Shown in pieces: positions 18,229-28,100 of a DNA stretch of 35,396 bases. Made by a program: the position numbers and the translations under genes. Below the pieces are notes generated by a model. The model saw only the letters and a program-made list of their open reading frames with translations, made no database searches and had not been told where the DNA came from. Source of the stretch: an uncultured Chitinophaga sp. (GTDB lineage Bacteria; Bacteroidota; Bacteroidia; Chitinophagales; Chitinophagaceae); assembly GCF_937874145.1 (NCBI RefSeq), contig NZ_CALNBI010000246.1:1-35396 (forward strand), read 5' to 3'. Within the stretch, counting starts at the first letter, position 1; each line of letters starts with the position of its first letter.

Positions 18229-19478
18229 TATTTCGTTTTTTGATAGAATTGATAGATGCTGTTGTAAAAGGTATGCAAATATTCGTCATCCACATCCCCG
18301 CCGAGCCTTACTTCCGTCACCATTTGCATCATTCCTTCAATAAATTCCCGCGGGTGGCCGGATTTGCGGGCCAGTCCGCTGATGAATTCGGCATTGATCT
18401 GCGCAGTATTCAGGAAATAATGCTGACGGATGTATTCGAGGAGATGCTGGGCCATTTTCTGGGCCAGGTTGGTATTGTTGTGATGCAGGTAGTACAGCCG
18501 CCCGAGGGTTTCCGCGAAATCGATGGAATTGTTGCGGAGCACGGGCATCGCGGGGATGATGCGCTGGCGGCGTTTGCTTTCGCTGAAAATATACAGCGCC
18601 ACCAGGAGCAGGGCCAGCCAGAGCGCCCACCGCAGCGGGGGATGCTTCAGCATCACCTGCATGTCCGAGAAATTATCGGAGGTCCGCCGCACTTTCTGGT
18701 ATTTGTAGAACTCATCCCAGTACACATGATCGGCATGCATCCGCAGGTACGCCATCTGCCAGGTGAGCGACTGCACGTTATCGTTTTCCAGCAACCAGGA
18801 ATTGGTCCAGGTCATCGGGTTGAGCAGCACGAACAGCTGCCCCTCGCCATGCTGCACGCGGAAGAAGTTGGGTTGATGCCTTGCATTGTTCCCCAGGATG
18901 GTGATCACCGCGGAATCGCTTTCCTCCAGCACCAGGTAGCGGTTCATAGGAATCCCTTTCCCCGAAAAAACCGTATCCGGCGAAAAAGCCGGGTTCACAA
19001 AGCGTTGCACGGCGGAGGCAGGGAACATTTCCCAGCCGGATTCCGTTGTCGTAAAACCGAAAGTGTTTTCGAGGAGGGAATCGGTGCTTTCCACCACCAA
19101 AAACAACTGGTTGCCGGCGGCCACGTAGGCCGACATATCCGCTGCATCCTGTTCCGTCAGGAAAAGCCGCGAGGCCACGGCGATATACACCGAGTTACCG
19201 CCTTCCAGGCTTTTCGTTTTGCGGTAGGTATAAGTGAACGGGCGGGTGGTGAGGCGCGGAGCGCGGCCGTTGAAATATTTGTCCAGCAGCGAAAAGGCGG
19301 CCTTGCTGCCATATGGGGTGGTGTTCTTATTGCCGTAATGCACCGCAGTGCGGACGTAACGCGGATCCACGCCCTGCTGCAAAACAGGCACCACCCGGTG
19401 GCTGATCCCCATCAGCAACAGGATGAACAGTATCACAACCGCCACGGCCAACCCTATGATGATAATGCGTTTATTCAC
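18228..19478 (-). CDS. DUF4350 domain-containing membrane protein
   Basis: The product is 416 aa. The start is a GTG at 19478; the first in-frame ATG lies inside the first transmembrane segment, so GTG is preferred. Transmembrane segment 1 is at about 4-24. A DUF4350 region follows (SVYIAVASRLFLTEQDAADMSAYVAAGNQLFLVV, about 95-135), then a second transmembrane segment (about 282-300) and a helical C-terminal domain. DUF4350 proteins occur with DUF4129, MoxR and DUF58 in a conserved envelope cluster; the function is unknown. The gap to the upstream DUF4129 gene is 4 nt. Confidence 0.88.
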   Translation of the reverse strand: MNKRIIIIGLAVAVVILFILLLMGISHRVVPVLQQGVDPRYVRTAVHYGNKNTTPYGSKAAFSLLDKYFNGRAPRLTTRPFTYTYRKTKSLEGGNSVYIAVASRLFLTEQDAADMSAYVAAGNQLFLVVESTDSLLENTFGFTTTESGWEMFPASAVQRFVNPAFSPDTVFSGKGIPMNRYLVLEESDSAVITILGNNARHQPNFFRVQHGEGQLFVLLNPMTWTNSWLLENDNVQSLTWQMAYLRMHADHVYWDEFYKYQKVRRTSDNFSDMQVMLKHPPLRWALWLALLLVALYIFSESKRRQRIIPAMPVLRNNSIDFAETLGRLYYLHHNNTNLAQKMAQHLLEYIRQHYFLNTAQINAEFISGLARKSGHPREFIEGMMQMVTEVRLGGDVDDEYLHTFYNSIYQFYQKTK

Positions 19479-19482
19479 TGCG

Positions 19483-20379
19483 TTATTTGGATAAGGAATG
19501 TTTAAAATCGTCGAAAGCCTCGTTCACCCGCCAGAATTGCGCCTCGCTCAAAGGCATCTTGCCATACCACACATATTCATATTGCAACGTGATCACGGAA
19601 AACGCCGCGTGATAGGCGGTGCGGCCCAGTTCGCGGAGGTAATCCATATTCGTCTTGTCCTTCGACCGGGCGATCAGCCCCTTGCTTTCCAGCAGCTGCA
19701 GCGAATGCAGGTACCGCAAGCGCACCGCCTCCCTTAGCTGCCCCGCATCCCGCGCGGCGAGCGCCATAGCCTCCAGGTCGGATGCCATCACCGATTCTTC
19801 GGCAGCGATCTGCTGCCTGGCCCTGCGCGAACGCCACCTGAAAACAGGGATGTCGTTCCTATTCATAAACAACACGATCGATACGATAATCAGCAATGCA
19901 AAAGCGATGAACATGACGTTGCGGATGCCGGACAGGTTATGGGACGCCCATTCCCCGATCGCCCGCAACCAGCGCGGGCTTTTGGTATTGGAAGGTTTGT
20001 AGGGCGGGTACTTGTATTCCCCCGCGCTGCGGAGCGCCGCCATGGCGGATGAATCCGGGTGCCGGGGCGTCAGGCGCATCTGCGCGCTTTCGTCGAAACC
20101 GTCTATCGGCTGGCGGTCGTACAGCGAATGTTCGATATAGCCATTGCGCATCCGGTCTTCCTGCGACATATCTTCCAACTCTTCTTCCGTCATCTCCAGC
20201 GCCGAGGTGTCTACGTCCGATTCGGAAACGTCGCCGGTTTCAATGGGAATATTATCCGCATCCGACGAATCGAGCATCCGGAAGCCGGAGGTATCCACCG
20301 GCCGGGAGGGCTGCTGCGCGATAGCGTTGGCGCCGGAAATCAGCAGGAGGAACAGCAGCGCGGTCTTCAACATCATCAT
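19483..20379 (-). CDS. DUF4129 domain-containing protein
   Basis: The product is 298 aa. A signal peptide (LLFLLLISGANAIA-QQ) precedes an acidic low-complexity region (about 35-85). A single transmembrane segment lies around 155-172, followed by a C-terminal DUF4129-like cytoplasmic domain (EAVRLRYLHSLQLLESKGLI through FWRVNEAFDDF). It sits second in the minus-strand operon, and its ATG overlaps the SpoIIM stop by 4 nt (ATGA). Three consecutive ATG codons (20379, 20376, 20373) make the exact start ambiguous. Biochemical role unknown. Confidence 0.85.
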   Translation of the reverse strand: MMMLKTALLFLLLISGANAIAQQPSRPVDTSGFRMLDSSDADNIPIETGDVSESDVDTSALEMTEEELEDMSQEDRMRNGYIEHSLYDRQPIDGFDESAQMRLTPRHPDSSAMAALRSAGEYKYPPYKPSNTKSPRWLRAIGEWASHNLSGIRNVMFIAFALLIIVSIVLFMNRNDIPVFRWRSRRARQQIAAEESVMASDLEAMALAARDAGQLREAVRLRYLHSLQLLESKGLIARSKDKTNMDYLRELGRTAYHAAFSVITLQYEYVWYGKMPLSEAQFWRVNEAFDDFKHSLSK

Positions 20380-21362
20380 GCGGCGGCGGGTTTAATCAGT
20401 TTGCTGTCCATATCGAGGCGGTACCCCATTTTTTCCACGCGGATGGGATACCAGATGAAATACCAGATCATGAATGCCGCGGAAAGGGCGAGGATCGTTA
20501 TGCTGAGCACCATCGGCATTTCCGTGTGGCGCGTCACGAAGCTTTCGAGGAAGGCGGCCACGATGAAAATGGGTATCAGGGATGCGATGATCTTCACGCC
20601 TTCGAGGGCGCCCCGTTTCAGGGATTCCTTCCTGGAAAAAGTACCGGGAAACAGCAGGCTGTTGCCCAATATCACGCCGGCAGTGCCCGCGATCACGATA
20701 GACGAGATCTCCAGGGTGCCGTGGATCCAGATCACCAGTACCGACTTCAATCCCAAACCTTTCGCGAAAAACATATACTGGAACGATCCTACCATAATGC
20801 CGTTTTTAAACAGCACCCAGAGCGTGCCCGCCGAAAAAGCGATCCCGCTCACAAAGCAGTACATCGACACGCGGATGTTGTTATAACCGATCCGCAGCCA
20901 CATCATCCAGGGATTTTCGTCTTTGTAAACGCCGAAGGGATCGCCTTTGGCGATATTCTCCTCGGTCATGTTCACATAATCATCGCCCAGCACGCCGCGC
21001 ACGAAGGAATCGTCGTTGGCGGATGAAAAAGCCCCGAGAATGCAGAACAACAGGAAATAACAGAAAGTAAACAGGAAAACGCGGTGATGTTTGCGGATGA
21101 GCAAGGGCAGCTGGTACCGGAAGAAATTGCGGAACCGGTGCTTGTCGCCCTGGTGATCCCGGTAGATACGCTGAAAGATGCCCGCGGCCATGCCGTTGAT
21201 ATACCCGGTCACTTTGCTGTGGGCATAAAAGGTTTTGGCGTAGGCGAGGTCGTCGACGAGGGAAGTGAACCGTTCGGCCATCACATCCGGGTCTTCGGTG
21301 GGCTCTTCCCGAATGGTGGTCCACCGTCGCAGGTTACGTTTAATGAATGAAGATTCTCTCAT
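20376..21362 (-). CDS. SpoIIM-family integral membrane protein (stage II sporulation protein M-like)
   Basis: The product is 328 aa. A soluble N-terminal helical part (1-100) precedes about five transmembrane segments (for example VFLFTFCYFLLFCILGAF and SMYCFVSGIAFSAGTLWVLF). The family signature HGTLEISSIVIAGTAGVILG is present. Non-sporulating Bacteroidota and Actinobacteria encode this family beside RDD, MoxR and DUF58 genes, so the sporulation name does not apply. It is first in the five-gene minus-strand operon, divergent from the RDD gene across about 57 bp. Confidence 0.92.
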   Translation of the reverse strand: MRESSFIKRNLRRWTTIREEPTEDPDVMAERFTSLVDDLAYAKTFYAHSKVTGYINGMAAGIFQRIYRDHQGDKHRFRNFFRYQLPLLIRKHHRVFLFTFCYFLLFCILGAFSSANDDSFVRGVLGDDYVNMTEENIAKGDPFGVYKDENPWMMWLRIGYNNIRVSMYCFVSGIAFSAGTLWVLFKNGIMVGSFQYMFFAKGLGLKSVLVIWIHGTLEISSIVIAGTAGVILGNSLLFPGTFSRKESLKRGALEGVKIIASLIPIFIVAAFLESFVTRHTEMPMVLSITILALSAAFMIWYFIWYPIRVEKMGYRLDMDSKLIKPAAA

Positions 21363-21419
21363 GCGGTACCGGAGATAAAAAATAACGAAGTGAAAATATA
21401 ATAAATTTTAAATTTGATC

Positions 21420-22208
21420 ATGCCTAATATTAAAATCCCTACCGTATTCAATATCGACCTGGAATTCGAAGCGGCCGATCTGGGCAGGCGGCTCGTGGCC
21501 TATCTGCTTGACCTGCTGATCCGGGGGGCATATATCCTGTTGGCGCTGTACCTCATCAAAAAGGCGGATGTGCCGTATGAGAGCGAGGATATGATTGAAA
21601 TGCTGGTGGTGGGATTGCCAGTTTCGCTGTATTACCTGGTTTCGGAACTGGTGATGAAAGGGCAGAGCCTGGGTAAGCGGGTCATGGATATTAAGGTGGT
21701 GAGCCTGATGGGGAATGTGCCGAGCATCAGCCAGGTATTGCTGCGCTGGATGTTCCGGCTGATCGAATCGCCGTTGCTGACGATGCTGCTGATCGGTGCG
21801 ATCCTTTCCGAAACCACGCCTTTAACGGCTTTAATTGTATTGGTCATCGGGATGATCCCGGTGATCATGGTACTGCGCTCGCCCCTGAACCAGCGGCTGG
21901 GCGATATGGCCGCGGGCACCATCCTGGTGCGTACGCGGCAGCGGCATAGCCTGGAGGATACGATCTTCCGGGAGATCGCGGTGGAGAATTACGAACCGCA
22001 GTTCCCGCAGATCCTGCGCCTTTCCGATCGCGACCTCAGCAAGATCAAATCCGTGATCGACGGCACCCACCGAAGCAAAGACCACGTCATGGCGGAACGC
22101 ATCTCCTTTAAAATCAAAGAAGTACTGCATATAGAGTCGGACATGCCTGCGCTGGAGTTCCTGGAAACGCTCCTGAACGATTACAATTATCTCGTTACCC
22201 GTAAATAG
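21420..22208 (+). CDS. RDD-family membrane protein
   Basis: The product is 262 aa from the ATG at 21420. A TTG two codons upstream (21414) is possible but unnecessary. The RDD signature ADLGRRLVAYLLDLLIRG opens the first membrane segment; further segments include VVGLPVSLYYLVSELV, GQSLGKRVMDIKVV and LLTMLLIGAI/LIVLVIGMIPVIMVL. The C-terminal 90 residues are soluble. It is divergent from, and functionally grouped with, the SpoIIM-DUF4129-DUF4350-MoxR-DUF58 operon. RDD proteins are sometimes proposed as transporters; here the role is unknown. Confidence 0.9.
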   Translation: MPNIKIPTVFNIDLEFEAADLGRRLVAYLLDLLIRGAYILLALYLIKKADVPYESEDMIEMLVVGLPVSLYYLVSELVMKGQSLGKRVMDIKVVSLMGNVPSISQVLLRWMFRLIESPLLTMLLIGAILSETTPLTALIVLVIGMIPVIMVLRSPLNQRLGDMAAGTILVRTRQRHSLEDTIFREIAVENYEPQFPQILRLSDRDLSKIKSVIDGTHRSKDHVMAERISFKIKEVLHIESDMPALEFLETLLNDYNYLVTRK

Positions 22209-22220
22209 ATTTTTGAAGAT

Positions 22221-22260
22221 AAAAAGAAGTCCGGCGCGTTGCGGGCCCGGACTTCTTTTT
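22221..22260. terminator. Bidirectional rho-independent terminator
   Basis: A perfect 14-bp stem pairs AAAAAGAAGTCCGG (22221-22234) with CCGGACTTCTTTTT (22247-22260) around a 12-nt loop. The built-in A and T tracts let it terminate both the RDD gene (plus) and the nagA-containing operon (minus). Confidence 0.92.
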
Positions 22261-22273
22261 GAGTTGAATTTTC

Positions 22274-23374
22274 TTATTGATGGAATTGCCCATCGATGTA
22301 CACGCCGCCGGTATTGCCGTCGGCATCGATCAGGGTGAAGTTGGCGCGGTACCCGGAACGGATCGCGCCGATATCGGTATACCCCATTAATTTCGCAGGA
22401 TACACGGTGGCCATGCGCACGGCTTCTTCGAACGTCATGCCTACATGCTGCACGCAATTGCGGACGCCCTCGACGAGGGAAATCGCCGAGCCCGACAAAG
22501 TGCCGTCCGGCAGCGCGAACCGGTCTTCCTGCCGGATATGCGGGTAAGCGCCCTCACTTTTCTCCACCGCGTCGGTAATAAGGAATAATCTTTCCCCCAT
22601 CACTTTCTTGCTGACCGCCAGCGCTTCGTAACTCACATGGATACCGTCGGGGATGATGCTGGCAAAGGCTTGTGATTGATAAACGGCTCCCGGCAGGCCC
22701 ACATCGCGGTGATGGAACGGGCTCATGGCGTTGAAGAGGTGCGTGGCCGTTTGGATGCCGGCGTTAAAGCCCGCCATGCCTTCCGCGAAAGTGGCGTTGC
22801 TGTGCCCGGCGGAAATCACCACCCCGTTATCGAGCAGCAATTGAATCACGTCGGGCGAAGCCATTTCCGGCGCCAGCGTCACCATCTTCACCGTTCCCTT
22901 TGCGCGTTTGAGGAGCGCTTCCACTTCTTTGACCTCCGGCTTCCGGATGCAATCCAGGATATGGGCGCCACGTTTGACGGGATTGATGTACGGCCCTTCG
23001 AGGTGAAGCCCCAGCACGGCGGGATGCGGGTTGTCGCTTACGATATCCATCGCCTCTTCGAACACTTCCAGCCGGTTGGTGGCCAGGGTGATGAGAAAGC
23101 CCGTGGTGCCCGATTTCAGGAGCCCCGCCGCCATTTGGTATAAAGCAGCGGAGGAGGGAGCGTCTGAAAACAAGACGCCGCCTCCTCCGTAGATCTGCAG
23201 ATCCAGCAAGCCCGGCACGATCGTCATCCCGGGATGATGGATGATGTAATAATCAGATGGTATGCTGTTTTCGCTCACAAGCCCCAGGATCCGCCCGTTG
23301 TCCAACAGGATGGACTCGCCCGTAATCATGTCTTTGCCGGTAAATATCCGGGCTTGCGTAAGCGCCAGCATCAT
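22274..23374 (-). CDS. nagA: N-acetylglucosamine-6-phosphate deacetylase
   Basis: The product is 366 aa and cytoplasmic. It removes acetate from GlcNAc-6-phosphate in amino-sugar catabolism and cell-wall recycling. Amidohydrolase-fold residues are in place: PGLLDLQIYGGGG (about 54-66), metal-binding Glu126 (LHLEGPYINPVKRGAH), His191 (SAGHSNAT) and His212 (THLFNAMSPFHHR), and the catalytic Asp268 (LITDAV). PDGIHV is also present. It starts 12 nt after the SusD stop, so it is the last gene of the SusCD operon. This points to GlcNAc-containing glycans as the imported substrate. No nagB or GlcNAc kinase lies in the window. Confidence 0.95.
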   Translation of the reverse strand: MMLALTQARIFTGKDMITGESILLDNGRILGLVSENSIPSDYYIIHHPGMTIVPGLLDLQIYGGGGVLFSDAPSSAALYQMAAGLLKSGTTGFLITLATNRLEVFEEAMDIVSDNPHPAVLGLHLEGPYINPVKRGAHILDCIRKPEVKEVEALLKRAKGTVKMVTLAPEMASPDVIQLLLDNGVVISAGHSNATFAEGMAGFNAGIQTATHLFNAMSPFHHRDVGLPGAVYQSQAFASIIPDGIHVSYEALAVSKKVMGERLFLITDAVEKSEGAYPHIRQEDRFALPDGTLSGSAISLVEGVRNCVQHVGMTFEEAVRMATVYPAKLMGYTDIGAIRSGYRANFTLIDADGNTGGVYIDGQFHQ

Positions 23375-23386
23375 ATGTGGTTTCGT

Positions 23387-25132
23387 TTAGTTTTGCCAGA
23401 GAGGATTCTGACTGAGCACGAACCCTCTGTCGGAGAATATTTTGATCTGATCCGCGGGGATCGGAGTCAAATATACGCGCTCGTTGTCAAAAATCCTGTC
23501 CGCCGCCGGCGAATTGGACGGAATAATGTAACCTTCATCCGGGCCGGTCAGGTGAATGTTCACCAGCCAGGAACCACCCGAGCCGTCGGTCCGTACCCAG
23601 TCCGAACGCCTGATCCATGCGCCGCGGTTGATATCGGGATGGTTGCGGGTATCGGCATAAGCCAGTTTTTTCCAGCGGCGCAGATCATCCAGGCGGAAGC
23701 CTTCAAAGCACAGCTCCACGCGGCGCTCCCGGCGGATCTCCCAGATCATGGCCGGCACCTGCGGGTCGCGCGCGGGATCGTCGTACGCCACACCGTTTAC
23801 CGCTGGGTTACCGCCCAGCACCTGCAGCGGCGGCAGCGGATTGGCATTGCCCACCGGCCGTGCCCGCAGTTTATTGATCGATTTATCCAGATCGGCCTGG
23901 GAAAGCGTTCCCAGCTCCACGCAGGCTTCGGCGTAATTCACCATCACTTCCCCCAGCCGGATCACCGGCGCGTCCGTGTCGTTCAAACTGCCGCCGCCAT
24001 TCGGCTGCGACGCGATGGATTCGTTCAGGAATTTATGATGGGCGTAGCCGGAAGATGATGGCGCATAATTGTTGAACCGGCCCTTCGAACCGGTGGGGCG
24101 CAAAGCAGGCGCCAGGGTATGCGCGAGCCGGGGGTCACGGTCGGTGAGCACCGCCGCGATCGTCGTATCGCCCTGGTAAAGCGGCGACAGCCCAATGGGC
24201 AGCCCGTCGTTCGACAGGTACGATTCCACCAGGTCTTTCGACGGCCCTACCTGCGGATCAGTGTTCACGTAACTCATGGTGGAATGCGTCAGCAACCCGG
24301 TCACGTAACTGCGGTACATAATGATTTCATTATTGGACGCCAGATCCAGCGAGTTGAACGATTCGCGGTAGTTATGTGAAAAACTGAAACCGCCGTTGGT
24401 GATGACTTCGTTCGCCGCCCACTTGGCTGCTTCCAGGTACTTCTTCGATTTATCGGCATTGCCGCCATGGTATTTCTGCCAGGTGCCCTCGAACAGCATG
24501 ATCCTTGACATGTACGCGAGCGCCACCCATTTGGTCACGTTCAGCCCCTTGGCCCCGTCGGCCACGCGGATGTTGGCGGCGGCGAACTCCAGGTCCTCCT
24601 GCAAATGGTCCATCACTGCCGTGCGGGCGTCGCGCGGCTTGAAGAGCTCCGACTCCTCGACGATATCGAGCGGACGGTCGTACCATTGCACGTCGCCATA
24701 ATCATTCACCAGGGAATAGTAAGCCAGCGCGCGGAACAGGCGGGCCACGCCTTTCCAGTGGTTTTTGGCTTCGGGCTGCAGCATCTCCATTTTATCTACC
24801 CGCGCCAGCATCAGGTTGGCGTCGCGAACGCGCACGAACGACCAGTTCGACGAAGTAGTGGGAATCTGTTTGGCGAACTGGCCCGGCGTTTCCGGGGAAA
24901 AATCGTCGTTCAGCCCCTGCCCGAGATACGTATACGGGCCGTAGGAAAAACCGGAACCGTAGCCGGTGAAGAACACGGGATAAAACCGGTAGGCGAACGC
25001 GCGTACGTTTTCTTCGGAGCTCCAGTAAGTTTCGTCGGTCAGTTGGTCGAGCGGCATCCGGGTGAGGAAATCTTTCCCACACCCGCCAACCATGATCGCC
25101 GCCAATACGAGTGTTAATATCTTGATTTTCAT
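23387..25132 (-). CDS. SusD/RagB-family surface glycan-binding lipoprotein
   Basis: The product is 581 aa. A lipoprotein signal peptide (LVLAAIMVGGC, Cys18) places it on the outer membrane. The SusD fold shows in the N-terminal FLTRMPLDQLTDETYWSSEENVRAFAYRFY and the TPR-like RLFRALAYYSLVNDYGDVQWYDRPL. The C-terminal EIRRERRVELCFEGFRLDDLRRW motif is also present. It acts as the lid that delivers oligosaccharide to the adjacent SusC barrel. It follows SusC by 20 bp and precedes nagA by 12 bp. Ligand is not predictable from sequence; context suggests amino-sugar glycan. Confidence 0.95.
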   Translation of the reverse strand: MKIKILTLVLAAIMVGGCGKDFLTRMPLDQLTDETYWSSEENVRAFAYRFYPVFFTGYGSGFSYGPYTYLGQGLNDDFSPETPGQFAKQIPTTSSNWSFVRVRDANLMLARVDKMEMLQPEAKNHWKGVARLFRALAYYSLVNDYGDVQWYDRPLDIVEESELFKPRDARTAVMDHLQEDLEFAAANIRVADGAKGLNVTKWVALAYMSRIMLFEGTWQKYHGGNADKSKKYLEAAKWAANEVITNGGFSFSHNYRESFNSLDLASNNEIIMYRSYVTGLLTHSTMSYVNTDPQVGPSKDLVESYLSNDGLPIGLSPLYQGDTTIAAVLTDRDPRLAHTLAPALRPTGSKGRFNNYAPSSSGYAHHKFLNESIASQPNGGGSLNDTDAPVIRLGEVMVNYAEACVELGTLSQADLDKSINKLRARPVGNANPLPPLQVLGGNPAVNGVAYDDPARDPQVPAMIWEIRRERRVELCFEGFRLDDLRRWKKLAYADTRNHPDINRGAWIRRSDWVRTDGSGGSWLVNIHLTGPDEGYIIPSNSPAADRIFDNERVYLTPIPADQIKIFSDRGFVLSQNPLWQN

Positions 25133-25152
25133 ATCCTGTCAGGTTTGATCGA

Positions 25153-28100
25153 TTAGAAAGTGATTTGCAGGCCTACGGAATACTCTGCGCGGTAGGGGTA
25201 CACGCGGGCAAAGGAGTTCCGGTCCGATTGTTCGGGCAGATAGTCAATTTCGGGATCGATGGGAATGTTCAGCCGGTCGAACGTGAGCAGGTTTTCGCCT
25301 GCGATGTAAACCCTGGCGTTCTTGAATTTCGCCCGGCTCACGAGGTGCTGCGGCAGGGTGTACCCAAGCGTCAGGTTCTTGAGCCGCAGGTACGACATGT
25401 TCAGCAGGTATTTCGTTTGCCGGTAGAAGTTCTTGATGCTTTCCGCCTGGTCGTGATAAGTGGGGCGGGGATAGAAGGCGTCCGTATTGGTCGGCGTCCA
25501 GTAATCGGTCTGATGGGTATACCACGCTTCCGTTTCCCTGAAACCGGGGATGGCTACGGGCCCAGACGCCCAGAGGTCGCGTTTGGCGACGCCTTGCCAG
25601 AAAACGCTCAGGTCGATCCCTTTCCAGTCTGCCCCCAGCCGCAGGCTGTACTGATAGCGCGGGGTTGAGTTGCCGATGATGCGGAGATCGCCGCGGTCGT
25701 CGAGGGTTTCGTTGCCGAAGGTAACTTTACCGTCGCCGTTGAGGTCTTTGTATTTGATGTCGCCGGGGCCATACCTGAACCAACCGCTGCCGCGGGTGAG
25801 GGCCGTCTGGTCGGGGATGCCCGCCTTCGGCACATACACGCCGCCGCTCTGTGTAAAGTCTCCTTCCTGGAAGATGCGGTCGGTTTCGTAACCCCAGATT
25901 TCGCCGAGGTTGCGTCCTTCGTAGTTGCCGTAAATATTCCGGGTAGCGCTCACGAACCTGGTCAGCTCTTCACTGAAATCCGTAACGGCGCCCACCACGT
26001 TGATGTTAAGCCCGTTGTCGAACCGGTGGTTATAATCTAACGCCAGCTCCCATCCTTTCGTCGTCAGCTCCCCGTAATTCAGCACCGGCGCGCCGGTACC
26101 CAATGTCGACGGAACGCCCACGGTAGTGGTGATCATGTCCGACGTCACGCGGCTATACCAGTCGAACGTAACGCCGAACCGGCTGTCGAGGAAGCGGGCT
26201 TCCGCGCCGAAGTCCAGCGTAGTTACCGTTTCCCAGGTCAGGGATTTGGAAACGAGGCCGGGAGACGAGAAGGTCAGCATATTGTTGCCGCCGATGATCC
26301 AGTTGCTGTTGGCGGAATTCATCACTGACAGGAAGCGGTAACCGCCGAGGTTCTGGTTACCCACCTGCCCCCAGGAACCCCTGATCTTGAAGAAGTTCAA
26401 TGTGGGCTGGAGCGATTTCATGAAAGACTCTTCCGTCAGCACATATCCCGCCGAAACAGACGGGAAAAATGCCCATTTATCATTCTCCGGGAACCAGGAA
26501 GAACCGTTGTAACGGCCGTTGACTTCCAGCAGGTATTTATTCTTGTAATCATAGTTGACCCTTGCAAAGTAACCGTTGGTGGCCCAATGCGCCGCGTCGC
26601 TGCCCACAAATTGATCGCCCAGCGCCAGGCCGATCTCACCAAAATTCGGGTCGATGAGCTTGCGCCTTTCCGAAGAATGAAACCCGCTGGTATATTGGTC
26701 AATGTCGGTACCAGCCAGGAATTTCAGGTGATGCACATCGTTGAAGTCCAGCGAATACGTCGCGAAAACGCGGCCTGAGTGCATGGTGTTATAGCTGGAG
26801 CGGTCGCGCACCATATCGAAGTTCGCACCCTGGAAGTCTTCGGCATAATTCAGGTTGCCGTTGGCCCAGAAGTTGATCCCGCGCAGCTTGCCGCCCACCT
26901 GGTGCAGGCGCGTGTTGGTGGTGGAATAGGTGTAATCCACATCCACGGTCAGGTTCCTGACAGGCCGCAGCGTGGCGCCGATCTGCATCCGGTTGAAGTT
27001 CGAGCGGTTGCGGTCCATCTGGCTCTGCTCCATTTCCATGATGATGCTCCGCATGGGCTGGCCGTTCAGCGTGCCGTAGGGATAGGTCGGCGGCCAGCGG
27101 TAGAGATAGTACCAGGGGCCGTATGTGGCGGCGGAATAGGAGAAGGGAGTGGTCAGGTTGGATTGGGAAAACATCATTTTGCCGCGCACGTCCATCCAGT
27201 CGGTGACGGTGGAATTGAGGTTCAGCGTGGCGTTATACCGGTCGAAGCGGTCGTTCTTTACTTTCAGCAGACCGGTCTGGTTGAGATATCCCAGGCTCAG
27301 GTGGTACACCGTCTTTTCACCGCCGCCGGAGAAGGCGACATCGTGCTTTTGCTGGAAGGAGGCTGCTTTCATCCAGCGGTCGGCGGCATTCCAGGTGCGG
27401 TAGGGATAGAAGGCCCCGCCCCGCACTTCGAAGTCGCGGCCGGGCACCAGTTCGTCGCCCAGGTCTTTACCTGCATACTGCTGCTCCCATTCACGGATCT
27501 TGCGGATGCTCATGGTGTCGTAGGTCATTCCCAGCACGCCGAAAGAAACCAGGTCGGGATTCTGGGTGGTACGCCTGCGGGTTTCCATCGCGGTTTGCAC
27601 CCAGTCGGTACCGTTCATGACCTCCGGCAGCGAGAGGGGTTTGGACCAGGAGAAGTTATTGCTGTAATCGATCTTGGAAGGGGCGCCTTTCTTGCCGCTT
27701 TTGGTGGTGATGAGGATCACGCCCCAGGCCGCGCGGGAGCCGTAGATGGCGGTAGACGCGGCGTCTTTCAGCACGGAAATATTGGCGATGTCCTGCGGGT
27801 TCACCATTTGCAGGCTGGGTACTTCCACGTTATCAACGAGGATGAGGGGTTGGGTGCCCACGCCGTTGTTGTTGAGGGAGCCGGTCATACCGCGGAGGCG
27901 GATGTTCGGGTTACGGCCGAGGTCGCCGCTGGAGGTGGTGATGGTGAGGCCGGGAACGGCGCCCTGGAGGCCGCGGCCGACGTCGGTGATGGGCCTGGCT
28001 TCGAGGGTGCGCTTCACGTCAACGGTGCTCACGGCGCCGGTGAGGTTCCCTTTGCGCTGGGTGCCGTAGCCTACGATCACGACGTCTTCCAGCTTACGGT

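Noticed and set aside
20376..21362. SpoIIM gene as a sign of a spore-former
   Set aside because: This family is widespread in non-sporulating bacteria within the RDD/MoxR/DUF58 cluster, and no other sporulation gene is present.
21409..21416. TAAATTTG as the -7 promoter element of the RDD gene
   Set aside because: It matches TAnnTTTG but ends only 3 nt before the ATG, so transcription would begin inside the start codon, and no -33 element is present.
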